DNA from: Pleurocapsa minor GSE-CHR-MK 17-07R | GTDB taxonomy: Bacteria; Chloroflexota; Anaerolineae; Aggregatilineales; Phototrophicaceae | Length of the DNA stretch: 64,000 nucleotides | Assembly: GCA_019359125.1 (NCBI GenBank) | Contig: JAHHHY010000009.1 | Span: 62,001-126,000, forward strand | Direction of reading: 5' to 3' | Shown: piece after piece, positions 45,190-55,658 of the stretch | Layout of the letters: each line of letters begins with the position of its first letter | Numbering within the stretch: position 1 is the first letter of the stretch | Notes under the pieces: model-generated | Database searches by the model: none | Told to the model about the DNA's origin: nothing | What the model saw: only the letters and a program-made list of their open reading frames with translations | Position numbers and translations under genes: made by a program

Positions 45190-45846
45190 ATGACCGCGAC
45201 GCCGCACAGCTCTGATATCAGCGCCCGCACCAGTGGCAGCCTTATGCCTGACCGCTTCGGTCGGGCGTTTTTGCTTGCCATGCAGGAGGTGATGGGCGAG
45301 CACAGCCTGCAGGCCACGCTGGAGCTGGCGCATTTGCACCGCCTGCTGGTCAACCTGCCGTCAGAGGGGCTGACGCGTTCGCTCGATTTTGCCATTTTCA
45401 GCGCGCTCAATCTGGCGCTGGACGAAATGTATAGCGCGCGCGGTGGACGCGGCATGGCCCTGCGCGCGGGCCGCGCCTGGCTGGCACGCGGCATGCTGCA
45501 ATTTGGCGCGCTGGCTGGCATGGCCGATCCCGCCTTCCGCACCCTGCCGCTGGATGAACGCCTGCGCGTGGGCATGAAGGCGCTGGCGGCGGTCATGTCG
45601 CATTTCAGCGACCAGCAGTGCGCCATCGAAGACACGCCCACCAGCGTGCGCTTCATCATTCACGACAGCGCCATGTGCTGGGGCCAGACTGCCCAGCGAC
45701 CTGTCTGCCACCCGTATGTGGGCCTGCTGCAGGAGACCGCGCTGTATGCCACCAATGGCCGCGAACACACTGTCCGCGAAATCCAGTGTGTCGCCGCGGG
45801 TGCTGATCGCTGCATCTTTGTCATCAATAAGCACACCGTCGCGTAG
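45190..45846 (+). CDS. V4R-like domain protein
   Basis: Pattern RFIIHDSAMCWGQTAQRPVCHPYVGLLQET...VREIQCVAAGADRCIFVI resembles V4R domains. Confidence 0.6.
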   Translation: MTATPHSSDISARTSGSLMPDRFGRAFLLAMQEVMGEHSLQATLELAHLHRLLVNLPSEGLTRSLDFAIFSALNLALDEMYSARGGRGMALRAGRAWLARGMLQFGALAGMADPAFRTLPLDERLRVGMKALAAVMSHFSDQQCAIEDTPTSVRFIIHDSAMCWGQTAQRPVCHPYVGLLQETALYATNGREHTVREIQCVAAGADRCIFVINKHTVA

Positions 45847-45912
45847 AATCAAATACAGAGGCTGTCGTGGCCTCTGCTGCCTCGTCTGAATTCAGACAGG
45901 CTGCATCATTTC

Positions 45913-46815
45913 TTGCACACAACCCTCCGTGAGGCGCATGGCATGGATTCCAAACCATCACGTATTTTGATTGTTGAGGACGATCAGGATCTCTCCGAGA
46001 TGCTGCATACGTTCTTCCGTGTGCAAAGCTACGAGGTGCAGCGCGCCGCCTGGGGCCGCGATGCGCTGGAGCTGGCCAAAGACCAGGATTTTGACCTGTT
46101 TATGCTCGACATCCGCCTGCCTGATATCAGCGGCTATGAAGTCTGTCGCCAGCTGCGCCTGAATCTGCGCTCGCAGGACGTGCCGATCATCTTCCTGACC
46201 GAAAAGCGCGACCGTATCGACCGCCTGCAGGGGCTGGAGCTGGGCGTGGTGGATTACATCACCAAGCCGTTTGACATTCAGGAGCTGCGCCTGCGCGTGC
46301 GTAATGCGATCCAGCGCGCCGAGATGAACAGCATGCTCAACGCGGTCACGCAGTTCCCCGATGTGCTGCTCACCAACCAGCGCCTGCAATCGCTGCTGTT
46401 CAGCGACATGCCGTGGGCGCTGCTGCGCGTGCATGTGCAGGGGCTGGACAAACTGCGCGAACGCATGGGCTTTATTGCCGCTGACGAGATGATGCGCGCG
46501 GTCGCCATGCTGCTGAAGAATGCCCTGCGCGAGCACGGCACGCCAGAAGATGTCATCGGCCACGCCGGTTCTGACGAGCTGATCGTGTTCACGCAGGCCG
46601 AGCGCCTGCCCCATGTGCTGGAGCGCGTGGAAACCCGCGTGCGCGGCGCTTTAATGCAGTTCTACAGCCCGATTGAACAGCCGGATGCGTCTGCCCCGCC
46701 GACGCTGGAGCTGCATACTAGCAGCCTCACCCGCGAGGGGAACAAAGCCACCACGCTGGAAGAGCTCAAGACGGCGCTGGGCGTGCAGACGCCAGAGCCA
46801 AAACGCGAGGAATAG
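45913..46815 (+). CDS. Response regulator with degenerate GGDEF-like output domain
   Basis: REC: ILIVEDDQDLSEM...DLFMLDIRLPDISG; C-terminal AGSDELIVF in the GGDEF position. Confidence 0.75.
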   Translation: MHTTLREAHGMDSKPSRILIVEDDQDLSEMLHTFFRVQSYEVQRAAWGRDALELAKDQDFDLFMLDIRLPDISGYEVCRQLRLNLRSQDVPIIFLTEKRDRIDRLQGLELGVVDYITKPFDIQELRLRVRNAIQRAEMNSMLNAVTQFPDVLLTNQRLQSLLFSDMPWALLRVHVQGLDKLRERMGFIAADEMMRAVAMLLKNALREHGTPEDVIGHAGSDELIVFTQAERLPHVLERVETRVRGALMQFYSPIEQPDASAPPTLELHTSSLTREGNKATTLEELKTALGVQTPEPKREE

Positions 46816-46840
46816 TTCTCTGCAACCGGGATTATCCTGA

Positions 46841-46869
46841 AACGCGACGCCTGAGGTGTCGCGTTTTTG
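46841..46869 (+). terminator. Rho-independent terminator
   Basis: AACGCGACGCC-TGA-GGTGTCGCGTTTTT. Confidence 0.85.
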
Positions 46870-46876
46870 CTGTGCG

Positions 46877-47773
46877 CTATTCCTGAATCACATCCAGCGC
46901 GCTGATCTGCGCCGCCGTCAGCTCGATCAGCGGGGCGCTGACCCAGCCGCTGATGCCGTCGTAGGCCACATACAGCCAGCCGCCCGTATCATCGCGGCCC
47001 AGCACCTGCACCAGCGTGGCAAACGGCACGATCACCAGCGTATCGGATTCCAGCGTGGGGGCGGGGCGCACACGGGCATTGAAGCGCGACCGCGCATAAT
47101 CCGACGGCGGCACCAGGTCTTCAGGATCGGCCTCGCCGGGCACCAGCAGCGGCAGGTCATCCACCGCGCCGGTTACTTCCACGGTGAAATACGCCACCCA
47201 GCCTTCCAGCACACCCACCAGCACGTCGGCCTCATCGGCTTCCGGGGTGGCTTCGGGCAGTGGCTCGGCGGCCGTCGTGCTCAGGCGGATAAGCAGCCAG
47301 TCATTGGTATCACAGCAGCGGGCAATCGCCAGCGCGGTCGTGCCGGTGTCGATCTGGAACAGCGTTTCAGCGGTGATATCCGGCGCAGAGCGCACATTCA
47401 CGCGGCCGTATGCCGTCACCAGCACATCGCCATCCGGGTCGGCCGGCGCTTCGCTTTCCGAGACAACCGGCAGCGTCTCCAGCGCGACATCGACAATCAG
47501 CGTATAGGCCAGCGTCCAGCCAGACAGCCCGGCGTCGGTCTCGACCAGCAGCCAGCGCCGCGTTTCGTCGATGCCCACCAGCGTCACGACCACGCCGCTG
47601 CCCACCTGCCCGACAATCTCAAAGCGCGTGTCCGGGGCGATGCGCAGATTGGTGGTCTGATAGGTCTGTCCGGTCACGGGTTCATCAGGCTGAGCCGCTC
47701 CGGAAAAGACACACGCCAGCAGCGCAACCACAATCAGCAGGATTCTCACGGGGGATTTCCAGTTCAGTATCAT
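46877..47773 (-). CDS. Secreted protein with multiple SH3b-like domains
   Basis: Signal peptide; repeats TTNLRIAPDTRFEIVGQVGSGVVV, RVNVRSAPDITAETLFQID, RFNARVRPAPTLESDTLVIV. Confidence 0.75.
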   Translation of the reverse strand: MILNWKSPVRILLIVVALLACVFSGAAQPDEPVTGQTYQTTNLRIAPDTRFEIVGQVGSGVVVTLVGIDETRRWLLVETDAGLSGWTLAYTLIVDVALETLPVVSESEAPADPDGDVLVTAYGRVNVRSAPDITAETLFQIDTGTTALAIARCCDTNDWLLIRLSTTAAEPLPEATPEADEADVLVGVLEGWVAYFTVEVTGAVDDLPLLVPGEADPEDLVPPSDYARSRFNARVRPAPTLESDTLVIVPFATLVQVLGRDDTGGWLYVAYDGISGWVSAPLIELTAAQISALDVIQE

Positions 47774-48109
47774 GCCAGCCAGTATACCAGAATTTCAGGA
47801 CGTGCCTGAAGACCATGCCCGTGCGGGCGCTGGCAGAACGTTAATCCAAATCGCGTAATGCTTGATATAATGTTAATGTATAAATTCTTTATTTATCTTT
47901 TATACTGGTATGCAAGGCGTATTTGAGTGAAAAAGCAGCGGTCATGCGCGATTCTTTCCCTCAGCATTAGATTTTTGATGACATGAGTATTGAATGAATG
48001 ACCTGTTGCCATATCCTGCTGTTGACAATACAATCTCAATATATGAAAGTCGTAAACAAGTGACGTGACAGACAGCGGGCGCGATGGCCCGTGAACAGGA
48101 CAGCGACTG

Positions 48110-49330
48110 ATGCCCACCCCACAACGACACATTCCCGACTGGGTGTACCGGCTGGCACTGTCCTGTATTGGCGACACGCGGCCAGCTGGCGACGTGCTGG
48201 CGTCGGCCGCGGATGCTTTTTCCGAGGCTTTCCAGACGCACTTTGTGTTTGTGGTGCGCTTTGACGCGCACGGCCAGCCCGCCGATGTCGTCGTCGCTGG
48301 TGAGGCCATGTCGCCCGAACAGCGCCAGGTGTGGGAGGCGCTGCTGGTTCAGGGCGTGATGACCAGGGCGCTGGCGGGCACGCATGCCGTGGTCGGGCGT
48401 GATGGCACCAATGCCGCTGTGGTGCTGCGCGATCAGGATACGCCGCTGGGCATGATTGCCGTCGCCCATGACCCGCGCACAGCCTTCGACAAGGCCCAGC
48501 TTCACGCGCTGACGGACGGCGCCGCAGTGGTTGAGAAGGCGCTGCTGGCTGCTCTCGCGCGCGACTCGCAGGCCCAGCAGGACGCGCAGAAACAACAGCT
48601 TCAGCGCGATCTGGTGGCGATGACCTACCACGACATGCGCGCACCGCTTCAGCATGTGCAGACGACCTTTGCCGTGCTCGATCGCTTGATTCCGCCGGAT
48701 GCAGTGCCGCAGGCGGGCGAATATGTCGCGGCGGGCACGCGCGCCATCCGCCAGGTCAGCCGCATGATCAAGACGCTGCTTGACATGGGCAAGCTGGAGA
48801 ACAACGGCCTGTCGCTGAACCGGCGTCCTGTCTCGCTGGAGGCCGTCGTGCAGGGCGCTTTCCAGATCGTCAGTGCCGCCGCGACCGATGCCGCGCAGAC
48901 GCTCGTCGCGCAGGTGGATCCCAGCCTGCCGCGTGCGCGCATCGATGGTGAAATCGTGCAGCGCGTGCTGATCAACCTGATCGAAAACGCGATCAAGTAC
49001 ACGCCGGCGGGCGGCACCATCACCGTGAGCGCGCAGGCCGACGGGCAGGGCATCCGCCTGGCTGTGACCGACAGCGGACCCGGCATTCCGCCGCATCTGC
49101 GCGACGCCGTGTTCGACAAGTATTATCGCATCCGTGGCAGCGGCTCACGCGAGGGCGTCGGGCTGGGGCTGGCCTTCTGCCGGTTGGCCGTGGAAGCGCA
49201 CGGCGGCCGCATCTGGGTGGAGGGCGAGGCTGGCTCTGGCGCGGTCTTCGCTTTCCTGCTGCCGGCGGAGGTCGCCCCGGCGCCGGATGCCCCGTTTTCC
49301 CGCGCCGCCGCGGCAGCCGCGCAGTTCTGA
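48110..49330 (+). CDS. Sensor histidine kinase with GAF-like N-terminus
   Basis: TYHDMRAPLQHVQ (H-box), NLIENAIKYTPAGGTI, VTDSGPGIPPHLRDAVFDKYYR. Confidence 0.9.
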   Translation: MPTPQRHIPDWVYRLALSCIGDTRPAGDVLASAADAFSEAFQTHFVFVVRFDAHGQPADVVVAGEAMSPEQRQVWEALLVQGVMTRALAGTHAVVGRDGTNAAVVLRDQDTPLGMIAVAHDPRTAFDKAQLHALTDGAAVVEKALLAALARDSQAQQDAQKQQLQRDLVAMTYHDMRAPLQHVQTTFAVLDRLIPPDAVPQAGEYVAAGTRAIRQVSRMIKTLLDMGKLENNGLSLNRRPVSLEAVVQGAFQIVSAAATDAAQTLVAQVDPSLPRARIDGEIVQRVLINLIENAIKYTPAGGTITVSAQADGQGIRLAVTDSGPGIPPHLRDAVFDKYYRIRGSGSREGVGLGLAFCRLAVEAHGGRIWVEGEAGSGAVFAFLLPAEVAPAPDAPFSRAAAAAAQF

Positions 49331-49431
49331 CCGGGAATAACCCTGACGGGCTGTCTGACTTTCGGTTGACAAGCGCACGGCCCAGCCGCGATAATGCGTG
49401 AATTGCCCACACACATTTCAGGTTATTAGCG

Positions 49432-50448
49432 ATGCAGGCTGCCCCCGGGCCCTTTTCTATTGGCGGAATTCCCGTCACCACCCCGCTCACGCTGGCCCCG
49501 ATGGCCGGCCAGACCAACTATGCCTTCCGTGCGCTGGCGCGCGAGCTGGGCGGCTGCGGCCTGGTGTGCACCGAGCTGATTTCCAGCCAGGCCATCCACT
49601 ACAAAAGCCAGAAAACCTACGCCATGTTTGACTGGGTGGAGGACGAAAGCCCGTTCGCCGTGCAGCTATTTGGTGCAGACCCGGACGTGATGGCCGAGGC
49701 TGCCCGCGTGGTTGCCGATGCCGGCGCCGATATCATCGACATCAATATGGGCTGCTGGGTGCCGAAAGTGGCCAAGCAGGGCGCTGGCGCGGCGATGCTG
49801 AAGGAAATTGGCGATGTGTGCACGGCGACCGCCGTGGTGGAAGCGGTCATCCGCGCGGTCAATGTGCCGGTCACGGTGAAGGTGCGCGCCGGCTGGGATG
49901 CGAATAACCTGACCGCGGTGCCGTTTGCCAAAGCTGCCGAGCAATCCGGCGTGCAGGCGATTGCCGTGCATGGGCGCACCGCCGAACAGGGCTTCACCGG
50001 CAAGGCCAACTGGGACATCATCCGCCAGGTGAAGGACGCTGTGAAGATTCCTGTGATTGGCAATGGCGATGTCGATACGCCGGAAGACGCGGCGCGCATG
50101 TTTGCCGAGACCGGCTGCGATGGCGTGATGATCGGGCGGGCCGCGCTGGGCGCGCCGTGGGTGTTTGCCCAGATGTGGCATTACCTGACGACGGGCGAGC
50201 ATCTGCCGGCTCCGACTGCCGCCGAACGCGCCGCGATTGCGCTGCGCCATGCCCGTATGACGATCGAACGCGGGCTGATGAGCGAGACGGTCTATGTGCG
50301 CGAGCTGCGCGGCCAGATCACCAAGTATCACCTGGGGATTCCCGGCTCGGCCAAGCTGCGCGACCGGCTGGTGCGCGCCGAGACGCTGGCGCAAATCGAG
50401 GCCGCCCTGCTGCCGGTGATTGCTGGCGAGCCGATTATCGCTGCATGA
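49432..50448 (+). CDS. dusB: tRNA-dihydrouridine synthase (DusB-type)
   Basis: LAPMAGQTNYAFRALARELGG; DINMGCWVPKVAKQGAGAAML; IPVIGNGDVDTPEDA. Confidence 0.9.
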   Translation: MQAAPGPFSIGGIPVTTPLTLAPMAGQTNYAFRALARELGGCGLVCTELISSQAIHYKSQKTYAMFDWVEDESPFAVQLFGADPDVMAEAARVVADAGADIIDINMGCWVPKVAKQGAGAAMLKEIGDVCTATAVVEAVIRAVNVPVTVKVRAGWDANNLTAVPFAKAAEQSGVQAIAVHGRTAEQGFTGKANWDIIRQVKDAVKIPVIGNGDVDTPEDAARMFAETGCDGVMIGRAALGAPWVFAQMWHYLTTGEHLPAPTAAERAAIALRHARMTIERGLMSETVYVRELRGQITKYHLGIPGSAKLRDRLVRAETLAQIEAALLPVIAGEPIIAA

Positions 50449-50494
50449 TACATGAGGTTGTGCGAGGGAACTGCGAAGTGCGCCTGATCGTCGC

Positions 50495-53400
50495 CTAGCA
50501 GGTGACCGGAGCGCTGGCCAGCGGCGAGGCTGTGTTGACGTTGCCCGACGCGCCATTGACACCGTTGGCTCCCGCGCCGCCCGGATCTCCCCACCAGTTA
50601 AATTGCAGGTTGGCCGTGGTCGAGCTGGCGCTGCTGATGGCGACATTTGAGCCATCGCTGTTTCCGGTGATGCAGCTGTTCGTGATGTTGATCGTGGCAT
50701 TGATCCAGCCCTGCACTGCGCCCGCGCTGCTGCCTGCCGTATTGCCGACAAACTCTGTCCCGGTCGCCGTCAGCGTGCCTTCCACAAAGATTGCTCCGCC
50801 TTTGGCGCAGCAGGTCTCGCTGGTGACATTGGTGAAATTGTTGAGGAAAATGCTGTTGGTGACATTGGCTGTCGAACCAGCGCCAATATAGACCGCGCCA
50901 CCGTCCCACGGCGAAGCGGAATTGCCCTGAAAGGTGACACCCAGCAGGGTAACAGCAGGCGCGCCGCTGATGCCGACGGCGCGCCCTGTATTGCTGATGA
51001 AGCTGGAGCTTGAAATTGTGCCTCCGTTGAGGAGGCTGACGGCTTGCCCGGTGTTTCCGGTGAAAGTGGAGGTGGCAATGAGAATCGTGGCGTTGGTATT
51101 GCTGTGAATCGCGCTGCCATCCACGCCTGCGCTGTTGCCGCTGAAGGTCGAATTGGACACCGTGAGCGACCCGGAGTTATAAATGGCACCCCCTGTCAGG
51201 CTCACCGCGTTTCCCGAAAAGACCATGTCGGTCAGGGTCATACCGCCGGCGTTATACACCCCGGCGCCATCGCCTGCACTCCCATTGCTGATGGTCAGGC
51301 CGTCCATCGACACGGTATAGCCGTTATTGATGAATACGCGTGTGCCGCCGCCGCCGCTGATGGTCAGGCTGCCTGCTCCCGGCCCATCAAAGGAGACGTT
51401 TTTTTCGATGCTCAGCGGCGACGAAACAGCAATGGTGCCGGTCACGCCAAAGGTGATGGTGCTGTCCGGTGGGGCCGCTGCCATGATATCGCGCAGCGTG
51501 CCCGGCCCGCTGTCTGCCAGCGAGGTCACATTCAGCGCCAGCGATTGAATCGTCAGGAACAGGACTGATGACGGGTTCCCGCCATTGGCCGATGCCGTCA
51601 CCTGGAAGGTGCCGTCGATGTTGGTGGCCGTGCCGAAAGCGCCAAATTCACCGCTGCCGTCTGAACTGCCGCTGGCGACATTGCTGCCACCAAAGTCAAT
51701 CGCAGCCCCACTCAATGCCGGACCTGTGAACGAAATGGAAACGCCGGGGACCGGATTATTGCACGAATCAGTGACGCGTGCCCTCAGCTCGGTCGGGAAC
51801 GGCTGGCCCGGCCCGATTGACTGATTATCGCCGCTGGTAACCTGGATGCTTTCCACAGCGCCTGGCGAGACGGTGCCACTTGCGCCGCTGACGGAGAGTC
51901 CGTTGGCCGTGATGCCGACGTTGTAGCTGCCGGCGGCGCAGGTGGCCTGCACCGGGTCAGAGGTCGCGAATCCGCCGCCAGAGGTCGTGCCCGACCAGGT
52001 GGGGGAACCACCCTGCCCGACGAGGAATTCGGCGCCGGAGATGCTCATCACGATCGACACGCCATCCATCGGCTGGCTGTTGGTGTCGAGAATCTGTATC
52101 GTGATGCCGCTGCCCGTCTGATTGATCGTCAGCGCCTGGCCATCGCCGCTGGTTACGCTGCCAGAGCCGACACCGGGTACCGGCGTCAGCGTCGCGGTGG
52201 GGATCAGGGTAGGCGTGAAGGTCGCTGTGGGCGGCTCAATGATGTTCAGGTTGAAGAACGCTGAGTCCTCCAGCCCGCTGGGGTAGGCGTACACCGTATA
52301 CTGCCCGCCCGATTGAGAGTAGTTGTACAGCAAGGGCGTTGTCGCATAGCCATTGGCATCGGTGACGATATCAACTTCGCTGTTTTCAGGATCGAACAGG
52401 ATCGGCGCATAGTAATCGATGAGGAAGGTGACATTCACGCCAGCGACGCCATTGCCAAACTCATCCACCACGCGGGCGACCAGCGGATTAGGATAATTCT
52501 CGCCGATTCCGACGCTTTGGCCGCTGCCGCTGATCACCTCGATACCCATGGCCTCGCCAGCAGCATTGGCCACGCTGAAAGTCGCGACCACGCGCGTCTG
52601 GAAGGACGGGCGCTTGGCCAGGGTGTCCGCTGATGGCGCGCTGGCGACCGTGCTGGGCGCTGTGGCGATGACCGCGTACTGTCCAGACACGGTGTTGGGC
52701 GTGAACGATGAGGTCGTCGCGGTGCCGCTGCCGTTGGTCACCACCGTCTGCGAATTAGTGCCCGTGGCCGCGAACGTACCGGTGGCGCCGCCAGTAGGCG
52801 CGGTGAAGGTGACGGCCGTGCCGACGACAGGTGTGCCATACGGGTCCAGCACCGTTACGCTGAACGGATTCGGGAACGGCTGGCCGACGATCGCGACCTG
52901 GCCGCCGCCCACTACATTGGTGCCCTGCGCGGGCTGGCCGACATTGGCGGGTGGCGGGACGGCCGTGGCCGGGGGCAGCGGTGTGCCCGTGGGCGTGCCG
53001 GTGGGCAGCGCGGTCGGCGTGCTGGTGACCGGGCGGAAGGTGGGCGTAAACGTCGGCGTATTGGTGAAGGCCGGCGTCACATCGTTCACATCCGGGATGT
53101 CGATTTCGTAATTGATGTTATCGGTGGTCAGGTTCTCCAGCGGCAGCAGCGCGTTCAGCTCTTCCTCGGTCAGCGGACGCGGGGCGCCCCACTCGCTGGC
53201 GAACTGCTGGTTCAGCAGCTCCTCGACCAGGTTGCCGGGTTCTTCCGTGGATTCAGGATCGCTGCTGTCATTGGTCGGCGGCAGGCCGCAGCTCACGGCG
53301 AAGGCCTTGTTGCCTTCGGGCAGCACCAGCTCGTCCTCGTTCAGCAGCACTTCACCATTGATGACGGTGAGCTGCATCACGGCGCATTCGCTGTTCGGGT

Positions 53401-54427
53401 CGCCGTTTCCAGCTTCCTGGGTTGCTTCCCCGCCGCCACCCTGTGTCAGTTGTTCGATGATGTCGTCGGGCAGGTCCAGCTCGTCAAGGATATCCTGCGG
53501 CGCACCCTGCACGCTTTGCAGGCCGACGGTGGAGCCGACGACGATATCAGCGCCGTTCACGTTCAGGTTCACCTGGGTATTGGTGGGCCCCTGCACGATC
53601 ACCTGGTTGGGCGCCTGGTCGCAGACGGGGCGGCCCAGGCCGGTGCGGAAGATGAACGACTGCATGGGGGTGCGCGTTTCGGCGTTCACCGCGGGCAGGA
53701 TGCTGGCGTCGAAAGCGACCAGGCTGCTGCGCAGCACCCAGCCACCAACAGCGGGGGATTCTGCATCCGCCGGGTCCTGATAAAACGCGCGGATCCACAG
53801 GCCGGTGCCGTCGGTGGCATCGGCGCCCAGCACGGCACCCTGCGGCGCTGAACCGGCCAGGTTGGCGTTGGCTTCCGGTTGCGTGCGGATAGCGGTCTGC
53901 GCGCTGGTGGTCACTTCAATCGGGTCAAACGGCAGGGCGGCCTGCTCAGGCGAGACCGCGTTGACAACGGTGGCGTCGCCCATCAGCAGGAAGGTCACGG
54001 CCTGTCCGGGCAGTGAGCCGGGCAGATTGGCCTGCGCGTTGATGAGCGCGATGCCCCATTCCTCGGCATCGGGGTCCAGCGGGTCGGTCGAAATGCTCTG
54101 GAGCTGCACCAGATCGGCGCGGTCGGCCGGGCGGCTGAAATAGCCATCTTCCACTTCTTCCAGGAAGGTGGCGCCCACGCGGAAGTTGCCATAGCAGGCG
54201 CTGTTGCGGTCCATGGCGTTGCAGTTGTCGTCCAGCGTTTCCAGCGCCTGCAGGATGAAGTCCGAGCAGAAGTTCTGCCCGGGCGGCTGCTGGGCTTCAG
54301 CAGGCTGGTCCGCCAGTGACGCCACCAGGGCCAGTGTGCCGATCATCAGGCTGGCGCTGGCGGCGGCGATAAATTTTGAGAGTGTGGGAGTGAAACGGCT
54401 GGATTTCATGAAATCGGTGCCTTTCAA
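50495..54427 (-). CDS. 1310-aa surface/secreted protein with Ig-like (Big_1-type) domains, TP-rich linkers and C-terminal right-handed beta-helix
   Basis: Signal peptide; VTVLDPYGTPVVGTAVTFTAP; TPTFTPTFRPVTSTPT; LNVTSLADSGPGTLRDIMAAAPPDSTITF then repeated FSGNSAG-type coils. Confidence 0.8.
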   Translation of the reverse strand: MKGTDFMKSSRFTPTLSKFIAAASASLMIGTLALVASLADQPAEAQQPPGQNFCSDFILQALETLDDNCNAMDRNSACYGNFRVGATFLEEVEDGYFSRPADRADLVQLQSISTDPLDPDAEEWGIALINAQANLPGSLPGQAVTFLLMGDATVVNAVSPEQAALPFDPIEVTTSAQTAIRTQPEANANLAGSAPQGAVLGADATDGTGLWIRAFYQDPADAESPAVGGWVLRSSLVAFDASILPAVNAETRTPMQSFIFRTGLGRPVCDQAPNQVIVQGPTNTQVNLNVNGADIVVGSTVGLQSVQGAPQDILDELDLPDDIIEQLTQGGGGEATQEAGNGDPNSECAVMQLTVINGEVLLNEDELVLPEGNKAFAVSCGLPPTNDSSDPESTEEPGNLVEELLNQQFASEWGAPRPLTEEELNALLPLENLTTDNINYEIDIPDVNDVTPAFTNTPTFTPTFRPVTSTPTALPTGTPTGTPLPPATAVPPPANVGQPAQGTNVVGGGQVAIVGQPFPNPFSVTVLDPYGTPVVGTAVTFTAPTGGATGTFAATGTNSQTVVTNGSGTATTSSFTPNTVSGQYAVIATAPSTVASAPSADTLAKRPSFQTRVVATFSVANAAGEAMGIEVISGSGQSVGIGENYPNPLVARVVDEFGNGVAGVNVTFLIDYYAPILFDPENSEVDIVTDANGYATTPLLYNYSQSGGQYTVYAYPSGLEDSAFFNLNIIEPPTATFTPTLIPTATLTPVPGVGSGSVTSGDGQALTINQTGSGITIQILDTNSQPMDGVSIVMSISGAEFLVGQGGSPTWSGTTSGGGFATSDPVQATCAAGSYNVGITANGLSVSGASGTVSPGAVESIQVTSGDNQSIGPGQPFPTELRARVTDSCNNPVPGVSISFTGPALSGAAIDFGGSNVASGSSDGSGEFGAFGTATNIDGTFQVTASANGGNPSSVLFLTIQSLALNVTSLADSGPGTLRDIMAAAPPDSTITFGVTGTIAVSSPLSIEKNVSFDGPGAGSLTISGGGGTRVFINNGYTVSMDGLTISNGSAGDGAGVYNAGGMTLTDMVFSGNAVSLTGGAIYNSGSLTVSNSTFSGNSAGVDGSAIHSNTNATILIATSTFTGNTGQAVSLLNGGTISSSSFISNTGRAVGISGAPAVTLLGVTFQGNSASPWDGGAVYIGAGSTANVTNSIFLNNFTNVTSETCCAKGGAIFVEGTLTATGTEFVGNTAGSSAGAVQGWINATINITNSCITGNSDGSNVAISSASSTTANLQFNWWGDPGGAGANGVNGASGNVNTASPLASAPVTC

Positions 54428-54735
54428 AGCGCCTGCCTTCTTTGCTGTCAGAATGCATCGACCGATGCAGGAGAATGGCGGCGATGGTGTGCTGTCACGC
54501 AGCGGCCAGAAAATGGAATGCGGACTTGTGTGACCATTATTCTAATGGCATATGAGATGATATGCATGCACGTTTCTGAAAAATTCATGGGACGTTGATA
54601 AATTAGTGGGGCGCTGGAGGCATTTTGGGCCGCGATACCCGCCGAGCGCAGGGATTCCGCAGGCAACTTGTAACTTTTTAGCCCGACTGTACGTTATACT
54701 GACAATTAATATCGACGATCCAGGAGAGAGTCCTC

Positions 54736-55482
54736 ATGCCTTCGCTGTTTGAGAAAATCAACACCCTGATCAGCGCCAACATGCACGCGATGGTCGACAA
54801 CGCGTTGCAGTCCAATTCAGTGGCGGTGATGGATGAATACATCCGCCAGGCGCAGAATGACCTGAAAGAGCTGGAGGGATCGACCGCGCAGGTGGGCGGC
54901 ACCGTCCGCACGCTGAAGCGCAAGTATGAGGAATTTGCCAGCGCCGCCGAGAAGATGGACCGCGATATCGACACGCTGGTGCTGAAAGGCAAGGACGATC
55001 TGGCGGCCGCCGCGCAGACCGAGCTGAACAGCAAGCAGCAGCTGGCCCAGGAATATTTCGAGCAGTGGCAGTCGCAGGAGAAGCAGTATCAGCTCATGCT
55101 GGATATGCGCATGAAGCTGGAAGCCCGCCTGACCAGCATCCGCCAGGAACGCGAACACCTGCGCTCGCTGATCGAGCTGGCCGAAGCCAAGAAGCTGACT
55201 AACAAGACGATCAAGTCGCTGGACAGCCTGGCCTCGCAGAGCGACAAGGACATCAGCGGGCTGGCCGAGTCGATTCGCCAGCGCCTGGACAACGAAGATG
55301 CCCGCCTGGAGATGGCGACCCAGAACCTGAGCGAGCAGATCAACGACGCTGTGCGCTCTGGTGAGGTCGAACGCCAGCTGGACGAGCGCCGTCGCCGTTT
55401 GCTGGGCGCACAGGGCGGTGGCACAGCAGCCGCATCGGGCAGCGAAAGCAGCAGCAGCGCGTCCGGTCAGTCGGGCAGCTAA
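54736..55482 (+). CDS. PspA/IM30 (Vipp1)-family protein
   Basis: MPSLFEKINTLISANMHAMVDNALQSNSVAVMDEYIRQAQNDLKEL coiled-coil. Confidence 0.85.
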   Translation: MPSLFEKINTLISANMHAMVDNALQSNSVAVMDEYIRQAQNDLKELEGSTAQVGGTVRTLKRKYEEFASAAEKMDRDIDTLVLKGKDDLAAAAQTELNSKQQLAQEYFEQWQSQEKQYQLMLDMRMKLEARLTSIRQEREHLRSLIELAEAKKLTNKTIKSLDSLASQSDKDISGLAESIRQRLDNEDARLEMATQNLSEQINDAVRSGEVERQLDERRRRLLGAQGGGTAAASGSESSSSASGQSGS

Positions 55483-55658
55483 ACGGCCACGTCAGGGGGC
55501 ATGGCAGGTCATATGCCACGCCCCTTGACGGGAAAATGCCATTGGAAACACCTGCATGACGCGGCCGCTGATTCCGCCCCGCCCTGCGCTGGCCGGGAAC
55601 TTCTGCGTCTCGTTTTGCGTATACATCAGTATGTTGCACTCTTGAGAAACGCGAGCTT

